Shown here: one piece after another, positions 46,074 to 56,639 of the stretch
How positions within the stretch are numbered: the first letter of the stretch is position 1
How the letters are laid out: the number at the start of each line of letters is the position of its first letter
Origin: Notolepis coatsorum
Lineage: Eukaryota; Chordata; Actinopteri; Aulopiformes; Paralepididae
Direction: 5' to 3'
Assembly (NCBI GenBank): GCA_963971535.1
Contig: OZ020594.1
Span: 113,633,474 to 113,697,473 of the forward strand
Length of the DNA stretch: 64,000 nucleotides
Notes under the pieces: generated by a model
Seen by the model: only the letters and a program-made list of their open reading frames with translations
Told to the model about the DNA's origin: nothing
Database searches by the model: none
Translations under genes and position numbers: made by a program

Positions 46074-47112
46074 TGTTATGGTTTGACACCGACCCCAAAC
46101 GCAACGACACAAGAGAGTAGGATTCAGAGTTGCCAAAAACAAGGGCTTGTTTATTAAGACTAAATAAACAGCACAGACTGGGAAGAGTTCAAACAAAGAC
46201 TGGAATACAAGCAAGGATGAATGTTGCTGCTCTGCAGCTTCTCCCGGGATGGTAGTCAGGGGAAGCAGACGCTGACGTCAGAGCCGCTCTGCAGACTTCT
46301 CTCGGCAGAATCTCCGAGGTGGTTGCGGGACAGAGAGAGAGAGAAGGAGCGAGTTAACTCAGAGTGCAGGTGGAACAGAGCAGGTGAACAGGAGAGGTGA
46401 CTTGTACCCGAAAACAGAGTTATCCAAGTGACTGAATCTTCGGTGTAAATACACACTGTGAGTAACGTTCCAAACACAATCCCAAGTGATAGATATCTTC
46501 GGTGCAAAATAAACACTGTGAGCGAAGTCCCAAAATACAAATCCAATGTGATAATATCTTCGGTGTGTAAACACACAGTGGGAGATGTTAGGCCAAAATA
46601 TTATCCCAACGAAACAATCCAAAAAAGGCTAAACGCTGGGTGAGTGACTGTCTGATAAAAAGCTGGAAATCTTCACGGAATTGGATCAAAGACAGTCATA
46701 AAAAACTCACCCAGGCGTTGTGCGTAAAGAGCGTTGGAACAGAATGGAGCGAGCGCGTCGCCTCGGGGAAAGGGTGTCCAAGAGGAATGCTTCTTGAATA
46801 TCCTGGAGGCAAAGCACAGGGAAACAACAGCAGGCAGCAGGAACGGCGAATGCAACAGAAATATCAAAACGATCCAACAAAACTTGAATGGGGAAACGGG
46901 GTATAAATAATACGGGAATGCTTAATTGACAAGCAGTGACAGCTGAGGGATGTGATTGATAAGCGTGTGGACGGGGGAGAACCAATCAACGACGTCTCTG
47001 GGAAGAAGCGTGTGAATAGGGGAATGAAATGATTAACAGAAAACAAATGGAAAAGAGCGAGTAGGCTTAAAGGAACAGAGCGAGTAAGTGAGCAAAGGAC
47101 AAAAACCTCACA
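46074..47112 (-). repeat. Gypsy 5' LTR (minus-strand sense)
   Basis: Direct repeat of 40600-41661, lacking 23 bp. The boundary with the internal region is at TGTTATGG (46074). Confidence 0.93.
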
Positions 47113-47420
47113 ATCTTGGGAACGAAGGGCATACTTGTATTGCTTAGTGCACAGAAGCACGCTTAGGTACGAGGGAACCAGCTTAAGCAGAGCTTTGTAC
47201 ACAAGAGAGAGCCATCGAGAAAATCGCCTTACTAATAGAGATGGGTAACTTGCAATGGCATATAGGGTGCAATGGTGCACTCGATTGCCACATCTCGTGA
47301 CAAAGCATAAGGCAGAATGGTACACAGTGTAACAAGCTTGAAATAATAAACAAACCTGTTCAGCAATAAAGAAAGAGAGTACTGGAACAGTGTTAAATTC
47401 AAAGTGTTGTATTAAACAAA
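47113..47420 (-). pseudogene. LINE ORF, upstream half of the copy split by gypsy
   Basis: Minus 47325-47118 encodes YHSALCFVTRCGNRVHHCTL, then a segment ending LYKALLKLVPSYLSVLL-type text and YALRSQD, typical of the L2/Rex C-terminal region just before VPRVRTELGK. It joins in sense to 40599. No RT core follows to the right, so the LINE was already 5' truncated near 47420. Confidence 0.85.
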
Positions 47421-47524
47421 AGAATGATCAAAATAAATGGGGCATCCCATAGCAACGTATGGTACAACAAAAATCATCTCAAATCAATAAGAACAGTCCT
47501 GTCAGCTTTACAGTCCATTAGCAC

Positions 47525-48098
47525 CAACATAAATGTTACCATGTATAATGTTACCTTGTATAATGTTACCATGTATAATGTTACCATGTATAATGTTACC
47601 ATGTATAATGTACCGTGTATAATGTTACCATGTATGTTACCATGTATGTTACCATGTATAATGTTACCATGTATGTTACCATGTATAATGTTACCATGTA
47701 TAATGTTACCATGTATGTTACCATGTATAATGTTACCATGTATAATGTTACCATGTATAATGTTACCATGTATGTTACCATGTATGTTACCATGTATAAT
47801 GTTACCATGTATGTTACCATATATAATGTTACCATGTATGTTACCATGTATTATGTTACCATGTATAATGTACCGTGTATAATGTTACCATGTATGTTAC
47901 CATGTATAATGTTACCATATATAATGTACCATGTATAATGTTACCATGTATGTTACCATGTATAATGTTACCATGTATAATGTTACCATGTATAATGTTA
48001 CCATGTATGTTACCATGTATAATGTTACCATGTATAATGTTACCATGTATGTTACCATGTATAATGTTACCATGTATGTTACCATGTATAATGTTCAG
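47525..48098. repeat. Minisatellite of 15-bp and 12-bp units
   Basis: ATGTATAATGTTACC (15 bp) and ATGTATGTTACC (12 bp) alternate irregularly, about 40 units, with a few ACCGTG and ACCATAT variants. Both lengths are multiples of three, so several frames stay open without being genes. Confidence 0.95.
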
Positions 48099-48559
48099 GC
48101 CTACCAGACCATGCAGCCTGCATGGTAGAGCTAGTAGTGTCCAACAACACTCAAACCTTTGAGTGTCCAAAAGGTGATAAGTCCTGGGTTGATCCACATC
48201 TTAAAAAAGGAAAAGAAAAAGAAGTAATCCACTGTGAAGCACCACTGCAGCTGAACTGTCCTTGGTTAATGGAGAATCTTTTAGGAGGCCTGGAAAAATC
48301 CCTCCTTCATCTCACATAGCAGTAAGCAAACAAAACTCCATGAGGCCATGATTCCAATCCAAGATGGCCCCCTGATGGTTAGGACCGCCCCTAACCACAC
48401 CCATACCTGGAATCTTAAAGGTCAAGTGACCCAAATATGCTGACATTGGCATATCCTAACATATTGGGCCCACACTTCATTTATCAACACATTGACATCT
48501 TCTTCATAAAGTAACGCATGTTACAACAGTATCCAGCTTTCTTTTCCAGCATTTCATTT
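48099..48559. other. No gene recognised
   Basis: Sequence without repeats or domains that I can identify. CAGCCTGCATGGTAG near 48111 is a small palindrome. Confidence 0.5.
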
Positions 48560-48706
48560 TTTATTTCAAGTTCAAGTTTCAAGTTTCTTTTATTGCCACA
48601 CGGCCAGGCCGGTGGAATTTGAGCACGGTGCAGGTGGTAGCTGCGACAATACACCACATGGAACACAACATAACATCAACATCAACATAACATACATACA
48701 TACATA
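48560..48706 (-). mobile_element. LINE 3' end, split by the PIN-CXC element
   Basis: TTCAAGTTTCTTTTATTGCC is the complement of a LINE 3' end. The remainder of the element lies at 52420-53577, across the insertion. Confidence 0.7.
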
Positions 48707-49130
48707 TAGTTAGGGAATTTTAGCAAGATGTTTGGACCATCTGTGAAAAAATGTATTACCAATAGCTTTCTTCACCAAAGTGTTCCTATAGGTGTCTACT
48801 AACACCTCTCAATTTATTCAAACCCAAATCCTCTGGGAAAATTCTGGAGAGCCAATCAAAGTTAAGGAGCCCAGGGGGCTTGGGCGAAAAAAAAAAAATT
48901 AAATATTAATGTGTGGGGTGACTAACTAGGGGTTTTCAGGGGTGCTGAATCTATTCCAACCATTAGTTTTGAGTAAAATTGGCTCCCTGGCCATAAAATA
49001 TTGGTATACCCAGAGGGCTTGGGTGAAAAATATGAAAAATCAAATATTAACTTGTGGGGTGTCTAACTAGGGTTTTTCAGGGCGCTGAATCTATTCCAAG
49101 TTTCCAACCATTAGTTTTTTTAGTAAAAAA
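48707..49130. repeat. Left long TIR of the PIN-CXC element
   Basis: Complement of the right end. It contains two copies of a unit of about 130 bp (GGCTTGGGCGAAAA, GTGGGGTGACTAACTAGG, TTCAGGGGTGCTGAATCTAT, CCCTGGCCATAAAATATTGG). The second copy is diverged and has a 9-bp insertion near 49100. Confidence 0.92.
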
Positions 49131-49231
49131 AAAATGTTGTCCATAAGAACATATATTTTTACTTTATTCCAAGATAAATGTAATGTTACATAGAAATGTG
49201 CATTATTGATACATGGTTTCAGTTTTTTTTA

Positions 49232-51190
49232 CTAAGCCAACTCCCCATCTTCCTCACTCCTTTTCTCGTCTGTCTGGTTGTTATGGCACTCTCCTTTACA
49301 CTTGCCACAAGCAGATATGCACTTGACCCCCTGTTTTTTACAGCAGCACCTGCGTGTACTGCAGTCTCCCTCACAGTTGCAGCTGATGAATTTCAGGAGA
49401 TAGTATGGGGCAATGGGGTCTGTGGTAGGGACTGGTGCATAGCCTTCTTCTCCCAGTTTCCAGCCATAGTCCAGAACATCCAGTGATGGACTTTGTAGTA
49501 GAAGCCAGTCTGTGGTTTGGAGATATGCCCGGAGAGAATGTTGTGCTGCTGCTGCTGTAGTCGGGGGCAGTTTCTCAGGGCTGATTTTCCCTGCTGCAGC
49601 CCGCTTGCTGAACATTTCAAATCTCAAGTCCCCCAAGCCTTTGGGTGGTTTCCCATGGAACATGAGTTTGAATATTTCACAGCCGGCTGTGATGATGGTA
49701 TGTTTCTGGGCTTGGATGTCAAGAAAAACGTCCATGGCCTTCTCAGCTTGGTCCGTCTTGCATAGTGTGCGTAGCAAAGTTGGTTTGCTAAAGCCAGAAA
49801 TTGCAGACACGGTATCGCAGCCTGAGAAGCTGTGTAGAAAGAGCAGATATTTCCTGTATTTCTCTGGGAGGGCCTCTTGTATCTTTCCAACATCGTAAGA
49901 CACATTGTTTGCTGTTGTGAAGAAGACTGAGTGGTCTGCATCATGATGAATGAGCATAACCAGGATGTCCGTATCCTCAGCTCTCACCTCAACAGTGGAC
50001 TCTCTTGCCTCATCTAGAGCTGCCTGGACGATAGAAGTGTCTGCATCATCAGAACATTGATGTACACGGATTCCATTACTACTGAATGTCTCAGCTAGAA
50101 GTAGGATAAGCTGGGCCTTGTTGTTCTTGTTGTCAAGGAACTTTTCTCTAGGAATAATGGTTTGGATGTCTGGGCGAATCTGGATGTCACAGCATGCATG
50201 CTTTGTACGTCTGAGATGATCATGGTCCTTGGTCGAGTTGTCATATCCGTCAAAAACCACAGTGATCCGGAGGTGCTGGCTTCCCATGGCCTTCACAAAC
50301 CGGAGGTAGCTCTCAGCGATGTCCTTCCAGGTGAGGTTAACCTCCCACTTGACATTGTGCAGGAGCCACACACCATCAATCACAAGGCTTGTGCATGGGG
50401 TTTGCCCGATGGGTTCCACAAATGTCTTTAGGAACTTTGCTAGAGCAGCCTTATCTGGCTTTCGCATCTTCTGGTTTTTGTCAAAAAGAGACATCGGTGT
50501 TGGCGTCAACTCAAATAGCAGAGCTTCTTTGGTCTTGACTTCACGCTCACTGATGATGATGAGGCGGTTGAAGAGCCTGAGTGAGTCAATAACCAGCTTC
50601 TCCCCACTGACTTTGGGTCCAGATCTGAGGGTTGCTAATGACATGACTTTGTACTTTGTTTGCATTGTATCATTAACAGTTTTCCCGTCCATCTTGGCCT
50701 GTATGGTTCTGCCAATCTCCTCTGCCTGATCCGCATTTACTGGGTCTCCGGGAGAGCTGCTAAACCCTGTAGAGAAGGACACCAGGGTCTTCCTGTCCCG
50801 TGTGTTATCGAAAGGGTTTACTTCTTCCAACCATCCAACTATGGCATTGACAGCATCGTTGTCTTTCTGTATTTGGGCTCTTGTCACATCTGTATGGACA
50901 GGTACTCCACATTTGTTCTGGCCTTCCAGCTCCTGGTGAATGAATGAGAAATGGTTCAGAGTCTGAACCCAAGACTTATGAGCAGATTCATTCCGGAAAC
51001 GCCCTCTGTTTAGCCCGCCGGAGGACTTGGCCTCACACATGAGTGTGGTCTCTATTGTGATGTCAGTCCACGTGCCTGACCACTCATGATCTGAGAACCT
51101 GACTGCATGGTTGCCATACGCTGTGAACTTGGTAAGAGTTTCCTGGTACGCTGGACTGTCTTGTCGCTGCTGCATCAGCTGTACATACAA
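49232..51190 (-). CDS. PIN/XPG-like nuclease with tesmin/TSO1-type CXC domain, 652 aa
   Basis: The order and spacing of acidic motifs match the FEN1/XPG/Asteroid PIN fold: VIDGVWLL (D272), VVFDGYDN (D314), CSDDADTSIV (381-385), RAEDTDILVML (D406, D408) and SGCDTVSAI (D459). These would form the metal site of a structure-specific nuclease. Residues 604-636 (CNCEGDCSTRRCCCKKQG, then a second Cys cluster CGKCKGEC) are a CXC domain that binds zinc and DNA. The N-terminal 250 residues include LVSFSTGFSSSPG and a MDGKT segment; I know no function for them. The frame is intact but opens in the middle of the protein; the true N-terminus is upstream in another frame. Similar multi-copy proteins of unknown role occur in animals. 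Being mobile is inferred from the TIRs. Confidence 0.85.
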   Translation of the reverse strand: MYVQLMQQRQDSPAYQETLTKFTAYGNHAVRFSDHEWSGTWTDITIETTLMCEAKSSGGLNRGRFRNESAHKSWVQTLNHFSFIHQELEGQNKCGVPVHTDVTRAQIQKDNDAVNAIVGWLEEVNPFDNTRDRKTLVSFSTGFSSSPGDPVNADQAEEIGRTIQAKMDGKTVNDTMQTKYKVMSLATLRSGPKVSGEKLVIDSLRLFNRLIIISEREVKTKEALLFELTPTPMSLFDKNQKMRKPDKAALAKFLKTFVEPIGQTPCTSLVIDGVWLLHNVKWEVNLTWKDIAESYLRFVKAMGSQHLRITVVFDGYDNSTKDHDHLRRTKHACCDIQIRPDIQTIIPREKFLDNKNNKAQLILLLAETFSSNGIRVHQCSDDADTSIVQAALDEARESTVEVRAEDTDILVMLIHHDADHSVFFTTANNVSYDVGKIQEALPEKYRKYLLFLHSFSGCDTVSAISGFSKPTLLRTLCKTDQAEKAMDVFLDIQAQKHTIITAGCEIFKLMFHGKPPKGLGDLRFEMFSKRAAAGKISPEKLPPTTAAAAQHSLRAYLQTTDWLLLQSPSLDVLDYGWKLGEEGYAPVPTTDPIAPYYLLKFISCNCEGDCSTRRCCCKKQGVKCISACGKCKGECHNNQTDEKRSEEDGELA

Positions 51191-51386
51191 CCTAGCTCCC
51201 TTTGCATACTGATGGTGGCCCGCTATTCTGTAGTCTTCTGATTAATGCTTCATCGTCCACACTCTCAGAATAAGACAAAATCTGTGCATAGCCTTTTTGG
51301 GTGACTTTTGAGAGCTTTTTAATCCCAGTCTCAGGACCACCACAGATGAAGCACCTTAAGCAAAAAGCTACAGAATCCTCTTCCAT
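51191..51386 (-). pseudogene. N-terminal part of the PIN-CXC protein, one-base frameshift
   Basis: Minus from the ATG at about 51386: MEEDSVAF, a Cys pair CLRCFICGG, IKKLSKVTQKGYAQIL and DDEALIRRLQ. It ends out of frame with the 652-codon ORF near 51230; the ORF frame reads on upstream as QYAKGARLYVQL. A one-base indel, or a very short intron, separates them. The Cys pair would be the start of a small zinc site. Confidence 0.6.
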
Positions 51387-51961
51387 GTTGTAGTCTTTTA
51401 AAAGACAAGTGTCATGATTTGTGTCAAAACATACAGAACTGGTCCACACAGCAAGACTTATTGATGGAGTGAGTGAACTACAAGATTATCTTCACTGAAA
51501 AAGTAGATCACCACACAAAGTCCAGCTGATCTTATAACCACTCTGATGCTAGCTATCTATCTAATGTTAGCTGTAAGCAAACTTTAGCTAGGTGAATGGT
51601 TGTTTATTGTTAGCAATAAACTAGAGAAAATTGATAAAGTGCTACATTTACAGTTATCAAAACTTTTTGCCAACAGAGGAAAACCAATTACTCTCCCAAA
51701 GAGTAGTTAAACAATCATACCTTAAAATCGTTTTTGTTGTGCAGAAATATTTACCATGATGCAGCACTCTGCTCCTTCCTCACATGCAGACAGTGTATCC
51801 TACTGAGCATGTGCACAGTAGGTGAACACTTATTGGTGTTTTGCAATATTTTCATATTTTATTTTCCAGAATAGAATCAAACCAACAACACCTCAGTCCC
51901 ATACCGTTGATTATACCCTTTGCTGTACACATTATAGCTTAAAATATATTATACTATATAT

Positions 51962-52419
51962 ACCAATATTTTATGGCCAGGGAGCCATTCTTACTCAAAA
52001 CTAATGGTTGGAATAGATTCAGCACCCCTGAAAACCCCTAGTTAGTCACCCCACATGATAATATTAGATTTTTATTTTTTTCATATTTTTCACCCAAGCC
52101 CTCTGGGTATACCAATATTTTATGGCCAGGGAGCCAATTTTACTCAAAACTAATGGTTGGAATAGATTCAGCACCCCTGAAAACACCTAGTTAGTCACCC
52201 CACACGTTAATATTTGATTTTTATTTTTTTCATATTTTTCGCCCAAGCCCCCTGGGCTCCTTAACTTTGATTGGCTCTCCAGAATTTTCCCAGAGGATTT
52301 GGGTTTGAATAAATTGAGAGGTGTTAGTAGACACCTATAGGAACACTTTGGTGAAGAAAGCTATTGGTAATACATTTTTTCACAGATGGTCCAAACATCT
52401 TGCTAAAATTCCCTAACTA
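51962..52419. repeat. Right long TIR of the PIN-CXC element
   Basis: Complement of the left TIR, with about two and a half copies of the 130-bp subunit (starts near 51962, 52081 and 52241), so it is longer than the left end by part of a unit. Confidence 0.92.
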
Positions 52420-53577
52420 ATAACATAACAGCAGGGGGTGAAATTAGGATGAGTTGGAGTTAAGTAATTGTATGGCCTTGGGGAAGAAACTGTTGTTGAA
52501 CCTAACCGTGCGACTACCTAGTGACCTAAACCTTCTACCAGAGGGGAGGAGTTGGAAGAGGTGATGAGCTGGGTGCAGGGGGTCACTGATGATTTTGTGT
52601 GCGCGTGTGATGGTGTGATGTTTGTGTATGGAGTCCAGGGTGGGGAGTGTGCAGTTAATGATTTTGGATGCCCTAATGATGATCCTGTCTAGTCTGTGTA
52701 GTGTGTGTTTGGGTGTGTTGCCGTACCAAACAGTGATGGAGAGTGAAATGATGTTTTGTATGATGGCTGTGTAAAATTGTATCATTAACGTCTTCCTAAC
52801 CTTGTACTTCCTGAGTTGTCTTAAGTGAAATAATCTTTGGTTGGCTGTTTTAAGTAGATGAGTGGTGTGATGATCCCAGTTGAGTTTATTGCTGATGTGT
52901 GTTCCTAAGTATTTAAATGTGTCTGTGGCTTAAATGGGTTGGTTATTGATGAGCATGGGTGTTTTAGTGGGTGTGATTTTGCGAAAGTCAATAATGAGTT
53001 CAACGGTCTTGCTTTCGTTGAGTATCAGGTTATGTTCTTTGCACCATGTAAGTGTCCGCTCCACCTCCAGCCAGTAGTCATCCTCCTTGTTGTTGGAGAT
53101 CAGCCCTAGGATGGTGGTGTCGTCCGCGTATTTAAGCGTTTTGACTGAGGGGGATGCTGAACGGAGGTTGTTAGTGTAGAGGGAAAAAAGCCACGGGGAG
53201 AGAACACACCCCTGTGGTACCCCAATGTTGGTGGTCAGAGGGAGAGAGGTGAGGTTGTTGTAGCGGAAGCGGACTACCTGTTTGCGGCCCTTCAGTGTGT
53301 CCAGCAACCAGAAACAAAGGGAGGGGGCAATGTTCATGTTGGTCAGGGTTTGGAACAGTATGAGGGGGTCGATGGTGTTGAAGGCACCGCTGAAGTCAAT
53401 AAAGAGTATCCGGGCGTAACTGTTTTTGGTCTCCAGATGCTGGAGGGTGTAGTGCAGTGCCAGGTTGACTGCATCATCAGTAGACCGGTTTGTGCGATAG
53501 GCGAATTGTAGAGGGTCCATCAGGGGGGATGTGAGTGTTTTTAAAACTGACAGGACTATGCGTTCCAGCACCTTCAT
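52420..53577 (-). pseudogene. LINE reverse transcriptase, C-terminal two thirds (Rex/L2-like)
   Basis: Minus from 53577: MKVLERIVLSVLK, PLQFAYRTNRSTDDAV, ILFIDFSGAFNTIDP (RT box A), GVPQGCVLSPWLFSLY (box B) and LKYADDTTILG (box C, catalytic YADD). After a frame change, 52785-52444 gives the C-terminus with SITVWYGNTPKHTL and FQLLPSGRRFRSL. It is split from its 3' end (48560) by the PIN-CXC element. The RT motifs look intact but the frames do not join. The N-terminal part and endonuclease are missing. Confidence 0.88.
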
Positions 53578-54440
53578 GGCACCTCAAACAAGTAATTTAT
53601 AGGCCTTTTGGGCATGGAGATACACACAGAGATGCTCTAACACCTGGGTCAGGTGCTCAGCTGCCATGCTAGCTGTTTTAGCAGACATAGATGGTATCGT
53701 CATTGTATGTCTCTCTTTTGTAATTAGTGTTGTTTTGTCGGTCACTGTTTTTTGCCTAGGTTACGTCTCTAAACTCTTACTGACATAAAGAAATATTTTA
53801 AAGTTCACATCACTTCCTGTTCCTTATATTACGGGAGAGGGGCTAATAGGTTAAACCCACAACATTAAGAGATTTCTCACAAATTAATAATATAGCCATC
53901 ATCGGTAATATGAACAAAAACTAAATCTTTATATTAAATCAAATTAGATTAGTGTAAATATTTCAATTCAATAATGTAAATGAGAATACATGAATATAAA
54001 AACTTCATGAACACAAAATCCCTATTCTGGCTGCTACATTTCCAATCCCTAATTGTTACCGTGGAACAATTATCAATGAATGATAATATTGCAGCCACCT
54101 TCTAAAACAGTGATACATACAACATAATATATAATATATACAGTAATAACATTATGGAAGTCCATTTCTGTTTTTAAATTAAAGTCCAGGTCCAATGTGA
54201 TGTGTTCGTCTTTCAACATTGAACACTGAAGTCTTCCTAGGGATCAGCCACAGTCCATGTCTGCCCTTGGGGGGGGGAGGACGATGGGATGGGAAAAGTG
54301 CAGAGACACATTTCAGTGCATGTGTGTGAGTGTTCCTGTGTGTCGCACATCCCGCATGTGTGTGTTCTTCTTCTAAAAAAGTACATGGGGTTTCTATTTA
54401 ATATACTGCAAACTGTGTTTGGGGACCTGTTCTCTTTATT
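53578..54440. other. No gene recognised
   Basis: AT-rich unique-looking sequence, with a G9 run near 54267. Probably the 3' flank of the zinc-finger gene. Confidence 0.5.
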
Positions 54441-54449
54441 CTTATCAAG

Positions 54450-54681
54450 TCTACTCTCAGCTTAAACGGAACAACCAAATGGTTTCTCTCCTGTATGAGT
54501 TCTAGTGTGTGTCTTCAGATGTTTCCTGATTGAACACTTTCCCACAAACTGAACTAAATGGTTTCTCTCCAGTATGTGTTCTCATTTGTGTCTTCAGATG
54601 TTTGCTGACTGAACACTTTCCCACAAACTGAACTAAAAGGTTTCTCTCCAGTATGTATTCTCATGTGCGTCTTCAGATTTG
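54450..54681 (-). pseudogene. Degenerate C2H2 fingers downstream of the zinc-finger ORF
   Basis: Three more finger-like units follow the stop on the minus strand (LKTHMRIHTGEKP, HTGEKPF linkers), but the first Cys of each is lost (FSSVCGKVF) and frames slip at CAGCAAACATC. The array was once longer. Confidence 0.8.
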
Positions 54682-56261
54682 TTATGGTTTCTCTGCGGTA
54701 TGTGTTCTCATGTGTGGCTTCAGATCTCCCTTGCTACTGAACCCTTTCCCACAAACTGAACAGCTAAATGGTTTCACTCCTGTATGTGTTCTCATGTGTG
54801 GCTTCAGATCTCCCTTCATACTGAACCCTTTCTCACAAACTGAACAGCTAAATGGTTTCTCTCCAGTATGAATTATCATGTGTTTTTTCAGATCTCCCTT
54901 GCTACTGAACCCTTTCTCACAAACTGAACAACTAAATGGTTTCTCCCCAGTATGGGTTCTCATGTGTGTCTTCAGTTGTGCCTTCATACTGAACCCTTTC
55001 TCACAAACTGAACAACTAAATGGTTTCTCTCCAGTATGAATTATCATGTGTTTTTTCAGATCTCCCTTCCTACCGAACCCTTTCTCACAAACTGAACAAC
55101 TAAATGGTTTCTCTCCAGTATGAATTATCATGTGTGTCTTCAGATTAACCTTCATACTGAACCCTTTCTCACAAACTGAACAACTAAATGGTTTCTCTCC
55201 AGTATGAGTTATCATGTGTTTCTTCAGATTTCCTTGGTCATTCCACCCTTTCCCACAAACTGAACAAACAAAAGGTTTCTCTCCAGTATGAGTTATCATG
55301 TGTATCTTCAGTTGTGCCTTCATACTGAACCCTTTCTCACAAACTGAACAACTAGATAGTTTCTCTCCAGTATGAGTTATCATGCGTGTCTTCAGATCTC
55401 TCTTCTTGCTGAACCCAGGCCTGTTAGACAACGTTTGTATTTTCTGTGTCTTCTTTTGTTTTACTGCCATCAAACCTGGACCTCCACTCTCCTTCCATTT
55501 ATCACTATCATCAGTCTCAGCTCCAGAACTGTCATCGTCACCGTCATCAGTCTCAGTTCCAGAACTGTCATCATCACCGTCATCAGTCTCAGTTAGAGAA
55601 CAGTCTGAAGAGAGAGGCTGGCTATCTCTAGTTGGTTCTAAATCACCAGCTGGATCTAAGTTACTGGCTAGTTCTGCTACTCCACAGTCCTCTCCTTCAG
55701 GTTCTGTTTTCATATGTTCAGTTGAGGTGCTGGGTAAAGAGTATGCTTCTCTGTTTTTCTCCCTTTGGGTTTGAAGAGGCTGGAAGGACAGAGCGTTCTC
55801 TTGACCATCTTCACATTTCACTGGGTCTACTGTGATCTTGGAGAGATCAGCTTCTTCCAGCCCTTGATCTAGTTCATCTTTAATCTGCTCTGGGTCCCGG
55901 TGTTGGCTGAGTTGTGAGGACAGAGTGTTCTCACCTTCATTTTCACATTTCATAGGTTGTAAGGTCATCTTGGAGGCATCAGCCTCCTCTAGATCTTGAC
56001 ACAGTTCCTCCTGTTCCTCTTTAATCCGGAGGGGCTCTGTGTCCTGGGTTTGGCTGAGCTGTGAGGACTGAGGTTTCTCTTCATCATGTTCACTCTTCAC
56101 AGAGACAGGAAGCTCCTCTCCCTCCTGACTGATCCAGAGTTCCTCCTGTTCCTCTTTCATCTGTAGGAGCTCTGGCTCCTCCTGGACCAGACTGGGGCTC
56201 CTCTCCTGCTGCTCAGGGGGAACCTCCTCTTCACAGATAAACAGCTGTAAGGCCATGGAGT
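54682..56261 (-). CDS. C2H2 zinc-finger protein, main exon (fish ZNF type)
   Basis: The minus-strand exon encodes a glutamate-rich N-terminal region with the teleost ZNF leader EEEVPPEQQERSPSL and repeated IKEEQEELC-type motifs. Then come three ETDDGDDDSSG acidic repeats and eight complete C2H2 fingers (CSVCEKGFSMKAQLKIHMITH type) joined by HTGEKP linkers, preceded by one degenerate finger. It would bind DNA and probably repress transcription. An acceptor CTTCTTTCTAG lies just upstream (exon start about 56261, ACTCCATGGCC), so a first exon to the right is expected but not recognised. The in-frame ATG at 56340 is probably intronic; MALQLF inside the exon could also initiate. The array ends HTAEKP and a stop. 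Confidence 0.87.
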
Positions 56262-56639
56262 CTAGAAAGAAGGGCATACAATCATTTAAATGTAATTTGT
56301 TGTAACCATTGCTTTTGAAAGTAACAAAGGGACATGTCACTATTTCACACTACTCTCTTAACAGGAAAGTAACAACACGCTGAACCAATATATAGGGATG
56401 CACAGATCCTATACCCAACACCACTATCAGGCTGATACTAGCTACATGTGATCAGTATAGACTACAGGTGGTCTGATCCATTACCACGTTGTCATAAAGC
56501 ATCCTCCTCCACTAACATCCCAGCAGCAGTGCATGGTGGAGAGGAAGGAGGACAATGTTCCTGCTGATTCTGCTTGATGAGATGTTGGACAAAGGTTTGG
56601 AGTTTTTATTATATAACGCTATAAAATAACAAGTGGACA
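56262..56639. other. Intron/upstream sequence with a hAT-like scrap
   Basis: TATAGGGATGCACAGATC near 56391 resembles a hAT end (compare 1890), with no partner end. No gene is visible. Confidence 0.45.

Larger units (their letters stand above)
40600..47112 (-). mobile_element. Ty3/gypsy Sushi-type chromovirus, 6.5 kb, full structure, frameshifted
   Basis: LTRs at 40600-41661 and 46074-47112 (TG...CA), a 5-bp duplication ATCTT (40595-40599, 47113-47117), and minus-strand gag then pol. Pol ends in a chromodomain, which with the gag type places it in the Sushi/V-clade chromoviruses. A G-rich tract (complement of TACCCCCCCCTCC, about 41663) precedes the downstream LTR. The gag ATG follows the upstream LTR by about 16 bp, leaving little room for a primer site. 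It is inserted in a LINE ORF. Two pol frameshifts make it non-autonomous. Confidence 0.95.
48707..52419 (-). mobile_element. TIR element (3.7 kb) encoding a PIN/FEN1-like nuclease with CXC domain
   Basis: Long inverted ends (48707-about 49130 and about 51962-52419), with the outer sequence TAGTTAGGGAATTTTAGC exact on both sides, enclose one long minus-strand ORF. The element interrupts a LINE. The flanks ...ACATA and ATAAC share ATA (or TA if the first two bases are counted as target), so any duplication is very short. No DDE transposase, RT or recombinase is visible. The structure is that of a DNA transposon, but the encoded protein is not a classical transposase. Confidence 0.82.

Noticed and set aside
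47424-48197. Met-Leu-Pro-Cys and Val-Thr-Met-Tyr repeat frames
   Set aside because: The 15- and 12-bp units are multiples of three, so all frames without an internal stop stay open; not genes.
49196-50947. Several plus-strand frames of 75-136 codons
   Set aside because: Shadows of the PIN-CXC ORF on the other strand.
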